Origin: Marinococcus halotolerans DSM 16375
Lineage (GTDB): Bacteria > Bacillota > Bacilli > Bacillales > Marinococcaceae
DNA length: 64,000 bases
NCBI RefSeq assembly: GCF_000420725.1
Contig: NZ_ATVM01000009.1
Span: 1 to 64,000 of the forward strand
Reading direction: 5' to 3'
Made by a program: the position numbers and the translations under genes. The notes below the pieces were generated by a model. That model had not been told where the DNA came from, did no database searches, and saw only the letters and a program-made list of their open reading frames with translations. This document shows positions 1 to 7,373 of the stretch, in pieces (positions within the stretch are counted from its first letter, which is position 1; every line of letters begins with the position of its first letter).

Positions 1-300
1 ACGATGTTGCACAGCGACCAGGGCTGCCAGTACACGTCGTATGCCTTTCAGGAGGCTGCCCACAAAAAAGGCATTATCACAAGCATGTCGCGCCGAGGCA
101 ACTGCTTTGATAATGCCGTCATTGAATCCTTCCATTCCTCGCTAAAGTCGGAAGGATTCCGCACCCCGAAAGGGGTGCCCCTAACATTTCCAATTATACT
201 AGAAAACGTGCAGACGTACATGTATTATTACAACTATCAGCGACCCTTGACGAAATTAGCCTTCCACACGCCGGTGGAATACCGGACGGCAGAAGGCTAA
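1..300 (+). CDS. IS3-family transposase (OrfB), C-terminal part, cut by window start
   Basis: This is the last 99 codons of an integrase-core transposase. The reading frame is already open at base 1, so the gene begins outside the window. HSDQGCQYTS contains the second Asp of the DDE triad, and the segment NCFDNAVIESFHSSLKSE contains the catalytic Glu. The end, with YNYQRP and a following TPVEYR, is the usual C-terminus of IS3/IS150-group OrfB. The protein cuts and joins the element ends. Whether the copy is intact cannot be judged because the first two thirds are not visible; the visible part has no frameshift. Confidence 0.9.
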   Translation, partial: TMLHSDQGCQYTSYAFQEAAHKKGIITSMSRRGNCFDNAVIESFHSSLKSEGFRTPKGVPLTFPIILENVQTYMYYYNYQRPLTKLAFHTPVEYRTAEG

Positions 301-317
301 CGGCTAGGTGCTTTATC

Positions 318-343
318 TTGTCTCATATTTCTAGGTCAGTGCA
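318..343. mobile_element. possible right terminal end of the IS3-family element
   Basis: Just downstream of the transposase stop is a non-coding stretch ending in GTCAGTGCA. IS3-family elements usually end in CA within an inverted repeat a few tens of bases past the transposase stop, so the element probably ends near base 343. The left repeat is outside the window, so this cannot be confirmed here. Confidence 0.3.
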
Positions 344-365
344 CGTTCAGGGAGGTTTTTTCGTA

Positions 366-1616
366 TTAACAGAACGTGTCTTTTGGCTTTGGTACAGAAA
401 GCCCGAACAACGGCCGCAAAAACAAAGCAAGGAATGTGCCGGCTAATGCAAATACTGCCCATACATAACCGTGTACACTAAAGGAAGCAATGCCTCCAAA
501 GTAAGCACCGATGTTGCACCCAAAAGCGAGCCGCGCCCCGTAGCCCATTAAGAGGCCGCCGATAATGGAAGCAGAAGCATTACCCACCGTTACTTTCGTA
601 AACTTAAACAGTCCGCCCGCGGCTGAAGCAATAAATGCGCCTAAAATAACGCCAAAGTTCAGCACAGTAGTGGAGTCAGCAAAAATTGTCGTCTGCAGCG
701 CCTGCGCACTTTCTCCGCTCCAGTAGTCCCAGCCCGAAGCATTGATACCTACAGCTTCAGCAGCTTTGGACCCCCAGAGTGCAAAGGCGGAAGTAATGCC
801 CCACGGCTGACCGCGCGTAAGCAGAGTTAACGCATTTAATACAGCAAGTACTACTGCCGCAATCATCATTGGCCACGAACCGCGGAAAATGCGTTTCCAA
901 CCGCTCGCTGTCGGCAGAGTAGCCATTGCCGGCGGATTTTTCTTTTTATCAATAATTAATGTTACTGCAATTACAGCAGCGAAAATGAGTAAAGATACTA
1001 TCCAGGCTCCCGTGTAGCCAAGGCCAGTCGAGGTAGCCAGTGAAATCGAACCAAAGGAAGGAGTTTCATCTGTCCAGAACGAAAGGTGATATGCTCCCAC
1101 GGTAGATCCAACGATAAAAAAGAGCAGCGTAATGAACATGTTCGTCCGACCGCCGCCTACCGCGTATAACGTTCCGGAAGCACAGCCTCCTCCGAGCTGC
1201 ATCCCGAGACCGAACATGAACGATCCAACGACCACACTCACACCGACTGGGCTGACATATCCGGCCACGTCCCCGCCAAAAAAGGTCGAGCCAACAGCAA
1301 GAATTGGTGCAAACAAGGTCACCGCTGCTGCAAGCATTACCATATGGGCCCGGAGCGCCTGCCCGTTACCGACGGACATTAAGCGGCGAAACGCCGAGGT
1401 AAATCCAAACCTGGCATGAAAAAGTGTATATCCCAGAAGCAGGCCGATCGTAAGCAGAAGTGGCTGCACGATTGACTGGGTTAATGCAAGATATAACGTT
1501 AAAATAGCAAATACGATCAACCCGCCAGTAACCAGCTTATTCTGCGGTGCTCCCAGTTTCTTGGAAGCTTTTTCGGCAGTCTCCTGCTGGGAAACGGGCT
1601 GTACTGTTACTGCCAT
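366..1616 (-). CDS. YeeE/YedE-family (TsuA-like) sulfur-compound transporter
   Basis: A 416-residue polytopic membrane protein with many hydrophobic helices. Two cysteine motifs typical of the family are intact: GGGCASGT (Cys145) and FGCNIGAYFGG (Cys367). In the studied YeeE/TsuA proteins such membrane cysteines pass thiosulfate into the cell. The start is an ATG with a GGGGG-rich RBS close upstream. The gene is divergent from the TetR gene and has its own sigma-A-like promoter. The small TusA/YeeD partner often encoded next to yeeE is absent on the visible side; the IS element lies directly downstream. The substrate is inferred from the family only. Confidence 0.85.
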   Translation of the reverse strand: MAVTVQPVSQQETAEKASKKLGAPQNKLVTGGLIVFAILTLYLALTQSIVQPLLLTIGLLLGYTLFHARFGFTSAFRRLMSVGNGQALRAHMVMLAAAVTLFAPILAVGSTFFGGDVAGYVSPVGVSVVVGSFMFGLGMQLGGGCASGTLYAVGGGRTNMFITLLFFIVGSTVGAYHLSFWTDETPSFGSISLATSTGLGYTGAWIVSLLIFAAVIAVTLIIDKKKNPPAMATLPTASGWKRIFRGSWPMMIAAVVLAVLNALTLLTRGQPWGITSAFALWGSKAAEAVGINASGWDYWSGESAQALQTTIFADSTTVLNFGVILGAFIASAAGGLFKFTKVTVGNASASIIGGLLMGYGARLAFGCNIGAYFGGIASFSVHGYVWAVFALAGTFLALFLRPLFGLSVPKPKDTFC

Positions 1617-1660
1617 GATAATCCCCCATTCCTATCTTTTTAGTCAGTTTTACGTTATTT

Positions 1661-1689
1661 ATCTTAAATATATTTTTAAAGATAGTCAA
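1661..1689 (-). promoter_or_regulatory. sigma-A-like promoter of the YeeE-family gene
   Basis: On the minus strand TTGACT (1689-1684) is followed after 17 bp by TAAGAT (1666-1661), 45 bp before the start codon. Confidence 0.55.
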
Positions 1690-1694
1690 AGATC

Positions 1695-1723
1695 TTGCTT
1701 TTCTAATTAAAATCTACTATTAT
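1695..1723 (+). promoter_or_regulatory. sigma-A-like promoter of the TetR gene
   Basis: TTGCTT (1695-1700), 17-bp spacer, TATTAT (1718-1723), placed 58 bp before the ATG. It is almost back to back with the divergent yeeE promoter, so one regulator could affect both. Confidence 0.5.
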
Positions 1724-1781
1724 TAAACAGTTGAAACTTAAAGGTACTAAAAAAACTCGATCGTTTTAAGGTGGTGTGGTC

Positions 1782-2657
1782 ATGGATGAAAAGAAAATAT
1801 ACATTCAGCAGACCGCGATGCAGCTTTTCTCCAGTCAAGGCTTTTTTCACACCTCAGTTCAGGATATTGCTGAAGCGTGCCGAATGTCTAAAGCTTCGAT
1901 TTATAAAATCTTTCAATCCAAGGAAGACATCCTCGCGCAAATTGTAAGAGACAATTTAAATCATATTATTCACCGTGCCAATTACGCCCGCAATGAGCAG
2001 TCCAAGCAGCCGAGGGACCAGCTTATTGCCAAGCTCTCAAGAGAAATCGAAGGTCTCGTTGAGCACCGGGAATACGTATGGATGCTTTATCAATCGGCTT
2101 CCATTAACAAGCAGTCTGATGATATCAAGGCCCTTCTAAAGCAAGGACAGCTCATTATGGTGAACTGGCATAAAGATACCCTTCTCGAGACGTTTGGTGC
2201 CGATATAGAGCCCTTCGTGTGGGATCTTGCCATATGCATGCAGGGGATGAGCAGAGAAATGATTGCATTCGCTGAGAAAGTTGACCGTTACAATTTTGAT
2301 TTCGAACAGCTCGCCGAAGTATTGGTTACTAATATTGAAAGTATTATCAAACACAAATCCTCCTATGCTTCTGTATTTTCGAGCGAAGATATGGAACCAT
2401 TTAATCTTCAGGGGCATTACGGGGAGATCGATCAGAAGGAGCTCTGGGACCGGACTATTCAGCAGGTGCGGGCCTTTATTCATTACCGCTTTCCCTCCTA
2501 TGAAAAAAAGCAGTGGGTGGAAGCAGTAGACCGCTTAAACCAGGAGTTCTACGAATCTAAGCCTGAAATGATTGTTATGGAATCCCTGTTTTGTTTTCTT
2601 GAAAAAAAGGAAGACCTACAAATTAATATTAATATCCTGCGGGAAATTATTCAGTAA
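1782..2657 (+). CDS. TetR/AcrR-family transcriptional regulator
   Basis: A 291-residue regulator. The N-terminal HTH covers about residues 8-55, with the TetR signature FHTSVQDIAEACRMSKASIY followed by FQSKEDIL. The C-terminal ligand and dimer domain is longer than the usual 140-150 residues of the family. I chose the ATG at 1782 because AAGGTGG (1768-1774) sits 7 bp before it; a GTG at 1776 overlaps that RBS. The next gene on the same strand is a DHA2 drug exporter 247 bp away with its own promoter. This suggests local repression of the exporter, induced by a toxic compound. The ligand is unknown. Confidence 0.85.
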   Translation: MDEKKIYIQQTAMQLFSSQGFFHTSVQDIAEACRMSKASIYKIFQSKEDILAQIVRDNLNHIIHRANYARNEQSKQPRDQLIAKLSREIEGLVEHREYVWMLYQSASINKQSDDIKALLKQGQLIMVNWHKDTLLETFGADIEPFVWDLAICMQGMSREMIAFAEKVDRYNFDFEQLAEVLVTNIESIIKHKSSYASVFSSEDMEPFNLQGHYGEIDQKELWDRTIQQVRAFIHYRFPSYEKKQWVEAVDRLNQEFYESKPEMIVMESLFCFLEKKEDLQININILREIIQ

Positions 2658-2783
2658 CTCCCCAGTCCCGGTATCGTTCATTTGTTACGGTTTTCTTGCT
2701 ATACCGGCTTTTATAACTGCACAGTCAAGCCTCAAACCGTCAGCACAAAAAATCAGATGCTTGTTTTCTTCAAAACAACTTTC

Positions 2784-2812
2784 TTGATTTTTCCTGTAGC
2801 TGGCGTTATTAT
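2784..2812 (+). promoter_or_regulatory. sigma-A-like promoter of the MFS exporter
   Basis: TTGATT (2784-2789), 17-bp spacer, TATTAT (2807-2812). It lies 92 bp before the start of the MFS gene and allows transcription independent of the TetR gene. Confidence 0.5.
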
Positions 2813-2821
2813 ATGCTGATG

Positions 2822-2856
2822 AAAACTAAAAAGTTCTTTAAAAACCAATTAGTTTT
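2822..2856. promoter_or_regulatory. inverted repeat in the MFS exporter leader, possible operator
   Basis: AAAACTAA (2822-2829) and its exact complement TTAGTTTT (2849-2856) are separated by 19 bp, just downstream of the predicted transcription start. This is where a repressor such as the neighbouring TetR protein could bind. It could also be only a weak AT-rich hairpin. Confidence 0.3.
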
Positions 2857-2904
2857 ATAAAAATTGATAATCATGAAATGTATTACACTGAAGGAGGGCT
2901 TGTC

Positions 2905-4377
2905 ATGCCTGAAGAAGCAGCTACACAAGTACCTGCGAAAACAAGAAATTTAATTATCGCAGTATTTCTTACTGGCGCGTTTATCGCTATTTTAAACCAA
3001 ACTCTGCTGGCTGTGGCCATTCCAAGCATTATGGCTGATTTAAACGTGAGCGCCAACACAGCTCAGTGGGTAACGACCGTTTTTATGCTCGTTAACGGGA
3101 TTATGATTCCAATCACCGCTTTTCTCATTGAAAAATTCACCACCCGGGGCCTGTTTTTGTTCGCTATGGGTTCCTTTGCAATTGGGACCCTGTTTGCAGC
3201 CCTGTCTCCAACCTTCGGACTGCTTATGGCCGGCCGGGTTATTCAGGGCGTCGGCGCCGGAATTATGATTCCGTTGATGCAGACGTCCATCATGACCATG
3301 TTTCCTATTTCCCAGCGTGGCCAGGCTATGGGACTCGCCGGACTCGCCATTGCTTTCGCACCGGCATTCGGCCCTACCCTTTCCGGGTGGGTTGTGGATT
3401 CATATTCCTGGAATACGCTATTTTATATTATTCTTCCAATCGCCATTGTGGACATTATTTTAGCGTACTTTTTGCTGAAAAACGTGACGGAGCTTAAACA
3501 TCCAAAGCTCGACTTACTATCGATTATGCTTTCAACTGCCGGGTTCGGAGGCTTATTGTATGGATTCAGCGCTGCCGGAAACAGCGGCTGGGGAAGTGCC
3601 ACCGTGCTCACCACTCTTGCCGTGGGCGCTGTTGCCCTGTTCCTGTTTATATGGAGACAGCTGCATGTGGAACGGCCAATACTTGAGTTTCGTGTATTAA
3701 AGAACCCTATCTTTACGCTGACCGTTGTGGTTGCCATGGCCTGTTTTGTTTCTATGGTTGGCTCTCAGACTCTTATTCCTCTTTATGTTCAAAACGCACG
3801 TGGCTTTTCCGCCCTGGATTCCGGTCTGATGCTTTTACCGGGGGCTCTTTTAATGGGCCTGATGAGTCCTATTACCGGCCGCATTTTCGACAAAGTCGGC
3901 GGAAGAGGACTTGCGATTACCGGACTTTCCTTGTTAACGGTCGGCACCATACCGTATATGTTTTTAACAGACGACTCTTCCATCGCGTTTTTAACGGCTA
4001 TGTTTGCGCTTCGTATGCTCGGCGTTGCCATGGTTATGATGCCGATGACTACTGCCGGACTGAATCAGCTTCCTAATTCGCTGATTGCCCACGGTACGGC
4101 GATGACGAACACGCTTCGCCAGGTAGCAGGCTCAATTGGAACAGCCGTACTGATTACTGTCATGTCCCAGAGCGCTTCCGGCGCGGCGAGGGCAGGAGAA
4201 GTATCAAGCCAGACCGGCGCTTTGATTCATGGCATTAATGTAGCTTTCTTTGTAGCTTTAATTGCAGCCATAGTCGGCCTTGTGCTTTCGTTCTTTCTTA
4301 AAAACACCAGACCCGATACGATGGAAAAGCGCGAAGTGCGCGGAAGCAAAAGCAACACGAAGGAAAGCAAAGCATAG
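2905..4377 (+). CDS. MFS transporter, DHA2 family (EmrB/QacA type)
   Basis: A 490-residue protein with about 14 membrane helices, the topology of DHA2 drug/H+ antiporters. The motif LNQTLLAVAIPSI in helix 1 and GRVIQGVGAG near helix 4 are typical of EmrB/QacA/LmrB proteins. The start at 2905 is preceded by AAGGAGGG (2891-2898), which overrules the upstream in-frame ATG at 2878. There is no membrane fusion partner (EmrA-like) beside it, as expected in a Gram-positive cell. A charged, Ser/Lys-rich tail ends the protein. Together with the preceding TetR gene it looks like a multidrug or toxic-compound efflux unit. The substrate cannot be read from the sequence. Confidence 0.88.
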   Translation: MPEEAATQVPAKTRNLIIAVFLTGAFIAILNQTLLAVAIPSIMADLNVSANTAQWVTTVFMLVNGIMIPITAFLIEKFTTRGLFLFAMGSFAIGTLFAALSPTFGLLMAGRVIQGVGAGIMIPLMQTSIMTMFPISQRGQAMGLAGLAIAFAPAFGPTLSGWVVDSYSWNTLFYIILPIAIVDIILAYFLLKNVTELKHPKLDLLSIMLSTAGFGGLLYGFSAAGNSGWGSATVLTTLAVGAVALFLFIWRQLHVERPILEFRVLKNPIFTLTVVVAMACFVSMVGSQTLIPLYVQNARGFSALDSGLMLLPGALLMGLMSPITGRIFDKVGGRGLAITGLSLLTVGTIPYMFLTDDSSIAFLTAMFALRMLGVAMVMMPMTTAGLNQLPNSLIAHGTAMTNTLRQVAGSIGTAVLITVMSQSASGAARAGEVSSQTGALIHGINVAFFVALIAAIVGLVLSFFLKNTRPDTMEKREVRGSKSNTKESKA

Positions 4378-4394
4378 CCACTGCTATTTTAAGC

Positions 4395-4430
4395 AAAAAC
4401 ACTCTCAGCACTGACTGAGGGTGTTTTTTA
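4395..4430 (+). terminator. rho-independent terminator after the MFS gene
   Basis: A 14-bp stem (4395-4408 with 4415-4428, one G-T pair), 6-nt loop CACTGA and a T run. It lies between the MFS stop and the metE promoter. Confidence 0.85.
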
Positions 4431-4464
4431 CTGCTCTAAACGTGAAAATATTCTGTAAAATACC

Positions 4465-4494
4465 TTGACACTTTAACTCAGAAAAAGATATAGT
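4465..4494 (+). promoter_or_regulatory. metE: sigma-A promoter of metE
   Basis: TTGACA (4465-4470), 18-bp spacer, TATAGT (4489-4494). The predicted start near 4501 leaves only about 68 nt of leader. That leader holds a 7-bp hairpin (CCTCTTA 4510-4516 with TAAGAGG 4526-4532) but no recognisable S-box (SAM riboswitch) or T-box. Confidence 0.7.
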
Positions 4495-4568
4495 TTGGCT
4501 ACATGACTGCCTCTTACATAAAGAATAAGAGGACACTCGAGTACTACTGGAAGGGAGAAAAGAATTTA

Positions 4569-6845
4569 ATGACGACATGGACCAGCAGCAACCTGGGCTA
4601 TCCACGCTTAGGCGAAAAACGCGAATGGAAAAAAGCATTGGAATCATACTGGAAAGGAAAGCTCGATGAGGGATCTTTTCAACATCAAATCCGAGAACTC
4701 CGATTGGATTTCTTGAAAAAGCAAAAGGAACGCGGTGTGGATTCAATTCCTGTGGGCGATTTCTCTCTGTACGATCATGTACTCGATACGTCCGTGATGT
4801 TCGGACTTGTCCCGGAGCGTTTTGACGCTTCTGCGGGCTACTCTTCCCTATCTACATATTTTGCAGTAGCCCGGGGCACGAAGGCATCGCCGGCAAGCGA
4901 GATGACAAAGTGGTTTAACACCAACTATCACTACATCGTGCCGGAGCTTCAAAACGCAAAGCCGCGCCTTGTAGATAACTACCCATTAAAAGCCTATCAG
5001 GAAGCAGCTTCTGAATTAGGTATTGAAGGACGTCCATACCTAATCGGTCCATATACGTTCCTGAAGCTTTCTAAAGGCTACGAAGAACATCAGTTTGAAC
5101 AGCTGTTTAACGACCTTTTGCCGCTTTACCAGAAAGTGCTGCAGCAGCTGCAGGATGCAGGAGCGAAAAGTGTCCAAATCGATGAGCCGGCTTTTGTTCA
5201 GTCTTTTCCTGAAACAGATATTCCGTTAATTCGGAAGGCATATGAATTGTTCAATCGCGAAGTACCTGAACTGGATTTGTTTGTGCAAACGTATTTCGAC
5301 AGCGTTTCTCATTATAAAGACATTATTGCTCTTCCGATCGCAGGACTTGGTCTTGATTTTGTTCACGGCAAGGATGGCAACTGGGCGAACGTGCAAAACC
5401 ACGGCTTCCCTTCAGACAAAGTGCTGGGTGCAGGCGTTATTGACGGACGCAACATCTGGAAAGCGGATGTGAGTGCCACTGTCGCTTTCGCCAAGGATAT
5501 TCAGGCAGAAACAGGCAGTGAACATATTGAAATCCAGCCTTCCTGCAGTCTTCTGCATACACCGGTTACAACCAGACATGAAACCCAGCTTGATTCGCTT
5601 TTGCTGGATGCTCTTTCTTTTGCGGACCAAAAGCTTGAAGAAATCAACCTTGTTACACGCACATTAAATGGGGAAGATACGAAGGCAGAGCTTGAACAAA
5701 ACACTGCCCAGCTTGATCGCGTTAAAAACGCCCCGTGGCGTCAGGAGTCAGCTGGCAGCACTGCAGCAGACATTCCTTCGTCCCGCCCGCTTTCGTTCGA
5801 AGAAAGAAGTCCGCTTCAGCAGGAAAAGTTTCAGCTGCCGAAGCTTCCAACCACTACAATTGGAAGCTTCCCGCAGACGCGTGAAGTCCGGGTCGAACGA
5901 CGCCGGGTGAGAAAGGGTGAAATTTCCGCAGAAGAATACGAAACGTACATTCAAAATAAAATGGAGGAATGGGTCGATATCCAGGAAGAAATTGGTCTCG
6001 ATGTTCTCGTGCACGGGGAGTTTGAACGTACCGATATGGTAGAATTCTTCGGAGAAAAACTTGGCGGTTTTGCATTCACTTCCAACGGCTGGGTGCAGTC
6101 CTATGGTTCCCGATGTGTCAAACCGCCGGTGATTTACGGAAATGTTGAGTTTAAGGAACCAATGACCGTGAAAGAAACCAAGTACGCGCAGACCCTGACC
6201 GAAAAACCGATGAAGGGGATGCTTACCGGTCCGGTGACGATTTTGAACTGGAGCTTTGAACGCAATGACATTCCGAAAAAAGAAGTAGCCTTTCAGATTG
6301 CCCGGGCTCTTAATGACGAAGTGCTTGCGCTTGAAAACGAAGGCATTGAAATGATCCAGGTGGACGAACCGGCAATTCGTGAAGGCCTTCCGCTAAAAAG
6401 AGCAGAATGGGACGAATACCTGGAATGGACCGTACACGCCTTCCGGCTTTCTACTTCTTCTGTCAAGGATACCACCCAGATCCATACGCACATGTGCTAC
6501 AGCGAATTTCAGGACATGATTGAGTCAATCCGCGCGCTCGACGCTGATGTTATTTCAATTGAAACGTCCCGTAGCCACGGGGAGCTTATCGAAACGTTTG
6601 AAACTGCTGTTTATGACAAAGGCATCGGCCTTGGCGTTTATGATATTCACAGCCCGCGCGTACCAGAAGTCGAAGAAATGACTCAAATGATCGACCGGGC
6701 CCTGCGCGTACTTCCGAGCAATTTGTTCTGGGTTAACCCGGACTGCGGACTTAAAACACGTGATGTGCCCGAAACGATTGAAGCCCTTAAAAACATGGTC
6801 CGTGCTGCAGAAGAAGCCAGAAAAAACTTAGAGCAGCACGCATAA
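4569..6845 (+). CDS. metE: cobalamin-independent methionine synthase
   Basis: A 758-residue, full-length 5-methyltetrahydropteroyltriglutamate-homocysteine methyltransferase. It transfers the methyl group of folate to homocysteine in the last step of methionine synthesis. The N-terminal half begins with SNLGYPRLGEKREWKKALE. The C-terminal catalytic barrel carries the zinc ligands in HTHMCYSEF and NPDCGLKTR, and the folate-binding GSFPQTREVR. I chose the ATG at 4569 because AAGGGAG lies 11 bp upstream and the N-terminus then matches the family. An upstream in-frame ATG at 4503 nearly coincides with the predicted transcription start. The gene is monocistronic, with a terminator on either side. 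Confidence 0.95.
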   Translation: MTTWTSSNLGYPRLGEKREWKKALESYWKGKLDEGSFQHQIRELRLDFLKKQKERGVDSIPVGDFSLYDHVLDTSVMFGLVPERFDASAGYSSLSTYFAVARGTKASPASEMTKWFNTNYHYIVPELQNAKPRLVDNYPLKAYQEAASELGIEGRPYLIGPYTFLKLSKGYEEHQFEQLFNDLLPLYQKVLQQLQDAGAKSVQIDEPAFVQSFPETDIPLIRKAYELFNREVPELDLFVQTYFDSVSHYKDIIALPIAGLGLDFVHGKDGNWANVQNHGFPSDKVLGAGVIDGRNIWKADVSATVAFAKDIQAETGSEHIEIQPSCSLLHTPVTTRHETQLDSLLLDALSFADQKLEEINLVTRTLNGEDTKAELEQNTAQLDRVKNAPWRQESAGSTAADIPSSRPLSFEERSPLQQEKFQLPKLPTTTIGSFPQTREVRVERRRVRKGEISAEEYETYIQNKMEEWVDIQEEIGLDVLVHGEFERTDMVEFFGEKLGGFAFTSNGWVQSYGSRCVKPPVIYGNVEFKEPMTVKETKYAQTLTEKPMKGMLTGPVTILNWSFERNDIPKKEVAFQIARALNDEVLALENEGIEMIQVDEPAIREGLPLKRAEWDEYLEWTVHAFRLSTSSVKDTTQIHTHMCYSEFQDMIESIRALDADVISIETSRSHGELIETFETAVYDKGIGLGVYDIHSPRVPEVEEMTQMIDRALRVLPSNLFWVNPDCGLKTRDVPETIEALKNMVRAAEEARKNLEQHA

Positions 6846-6860
6846 TTAATATTACGTAAT

Positions 6861-6890
6861 AAGGCCCGGCCTTCCGGGTCTTATTTTCGT
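6861..6890 (+). terminator. terminator after metE
   Basis: Stem AAGGCCCGG / CCGGGTCTT (6861-6869, 6874-6882) with a 4-nt loop and a TTATTTT tail. Confidence 0.75.
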
Positions 6891-6910
6891 GCAGAAAGGA
6901 TATCTCACTT

Positions 6911-7330
6911 ATGGCTGTGACTACTACATTTTTAAATAAACGATCCGATTACAAAAAAGCATTTGAAGTTATTCAATCCCTGCGGCCTTCTCTCAGCTGG
7001 GAAGCCTTCAATGATTATCTTTCCCGCCACCCTTCGTATCAGCTGTTCGCGTTAAAAGAAGACGGAGCGGTAGTCTCAGTAGCCGGACTCGAGCTTTTGG
7101 AAAGCCTCGCCTGGGGCAGACACGCATGGGTTCATGAACTTGTGACGGCGGAAAGCGCCCGGTCGAACGGCCACGGCGAAACTCTGCTCCAGGCTGTTCA
7201 TCAATACGCAGAAAAACACGGATGCTCGGAAGTGATTCTAGCCTCCGGCCTGCAGCGCACTGACGCCCATCGCTTTTATGAACGGCTTGACTACAAGGCA
7301 TCCAGCTACGTTTTCCGCCATACTTTATAA
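6911..7330 (+). CDS. GNAT-family N-acetyltransferase
   Basis: A 139-residue single GNAT domain. Motif A, RSNGHGETLLQ at about residues 93-103, is the acetyl-CoA pyrophosphate loop, and HRFYERLDYK near the C-terminus is motif B. This is the size of small stand-alone GNATs of unknown substrate. An AAAGGA RBS lies 11 bp before the ATG. The gene sits between two terminators, so it is probably transcribed alone or by read-through from metE. Confidence 0.8.
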   Translation: MAVTTTFLNKRSDYKKAFEVIQSLRPSLSWEAFNDYLSRHPSYQLFALKEDGAVVSVAGLELLESLAWGRHAWVHELVTAESARSNGHGETLLQAVHQYAEKHGCSEVILASGLQRTDAHRFYERLDYKASSYVFRHTL

Positions 7331-7333
7331 CGC

Positions 7334-7373
7334 AAAAGAAACTCTGCCCCGTTTGAAAGGCAGAGTTTCTTTT
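7334..7373. terminator. bidirectional terminator between the GNAT and MMPL genes
   Basis: A 15-bp perfect stem (7334-7348 with 7359-7373) with A and T runs on the two sides. It serves the + strand GNAT gene and the - strand MMPL gene that converge on it. Confidence 0.85.

Noticed and set aside
1132-1419. 95-residue + strand ORF inside the YeeE gene
   Set aside because: It lies antisense to a clearly coding membrane protein, is Pro/Thr-rich without an RBS, and is a shadow frame.
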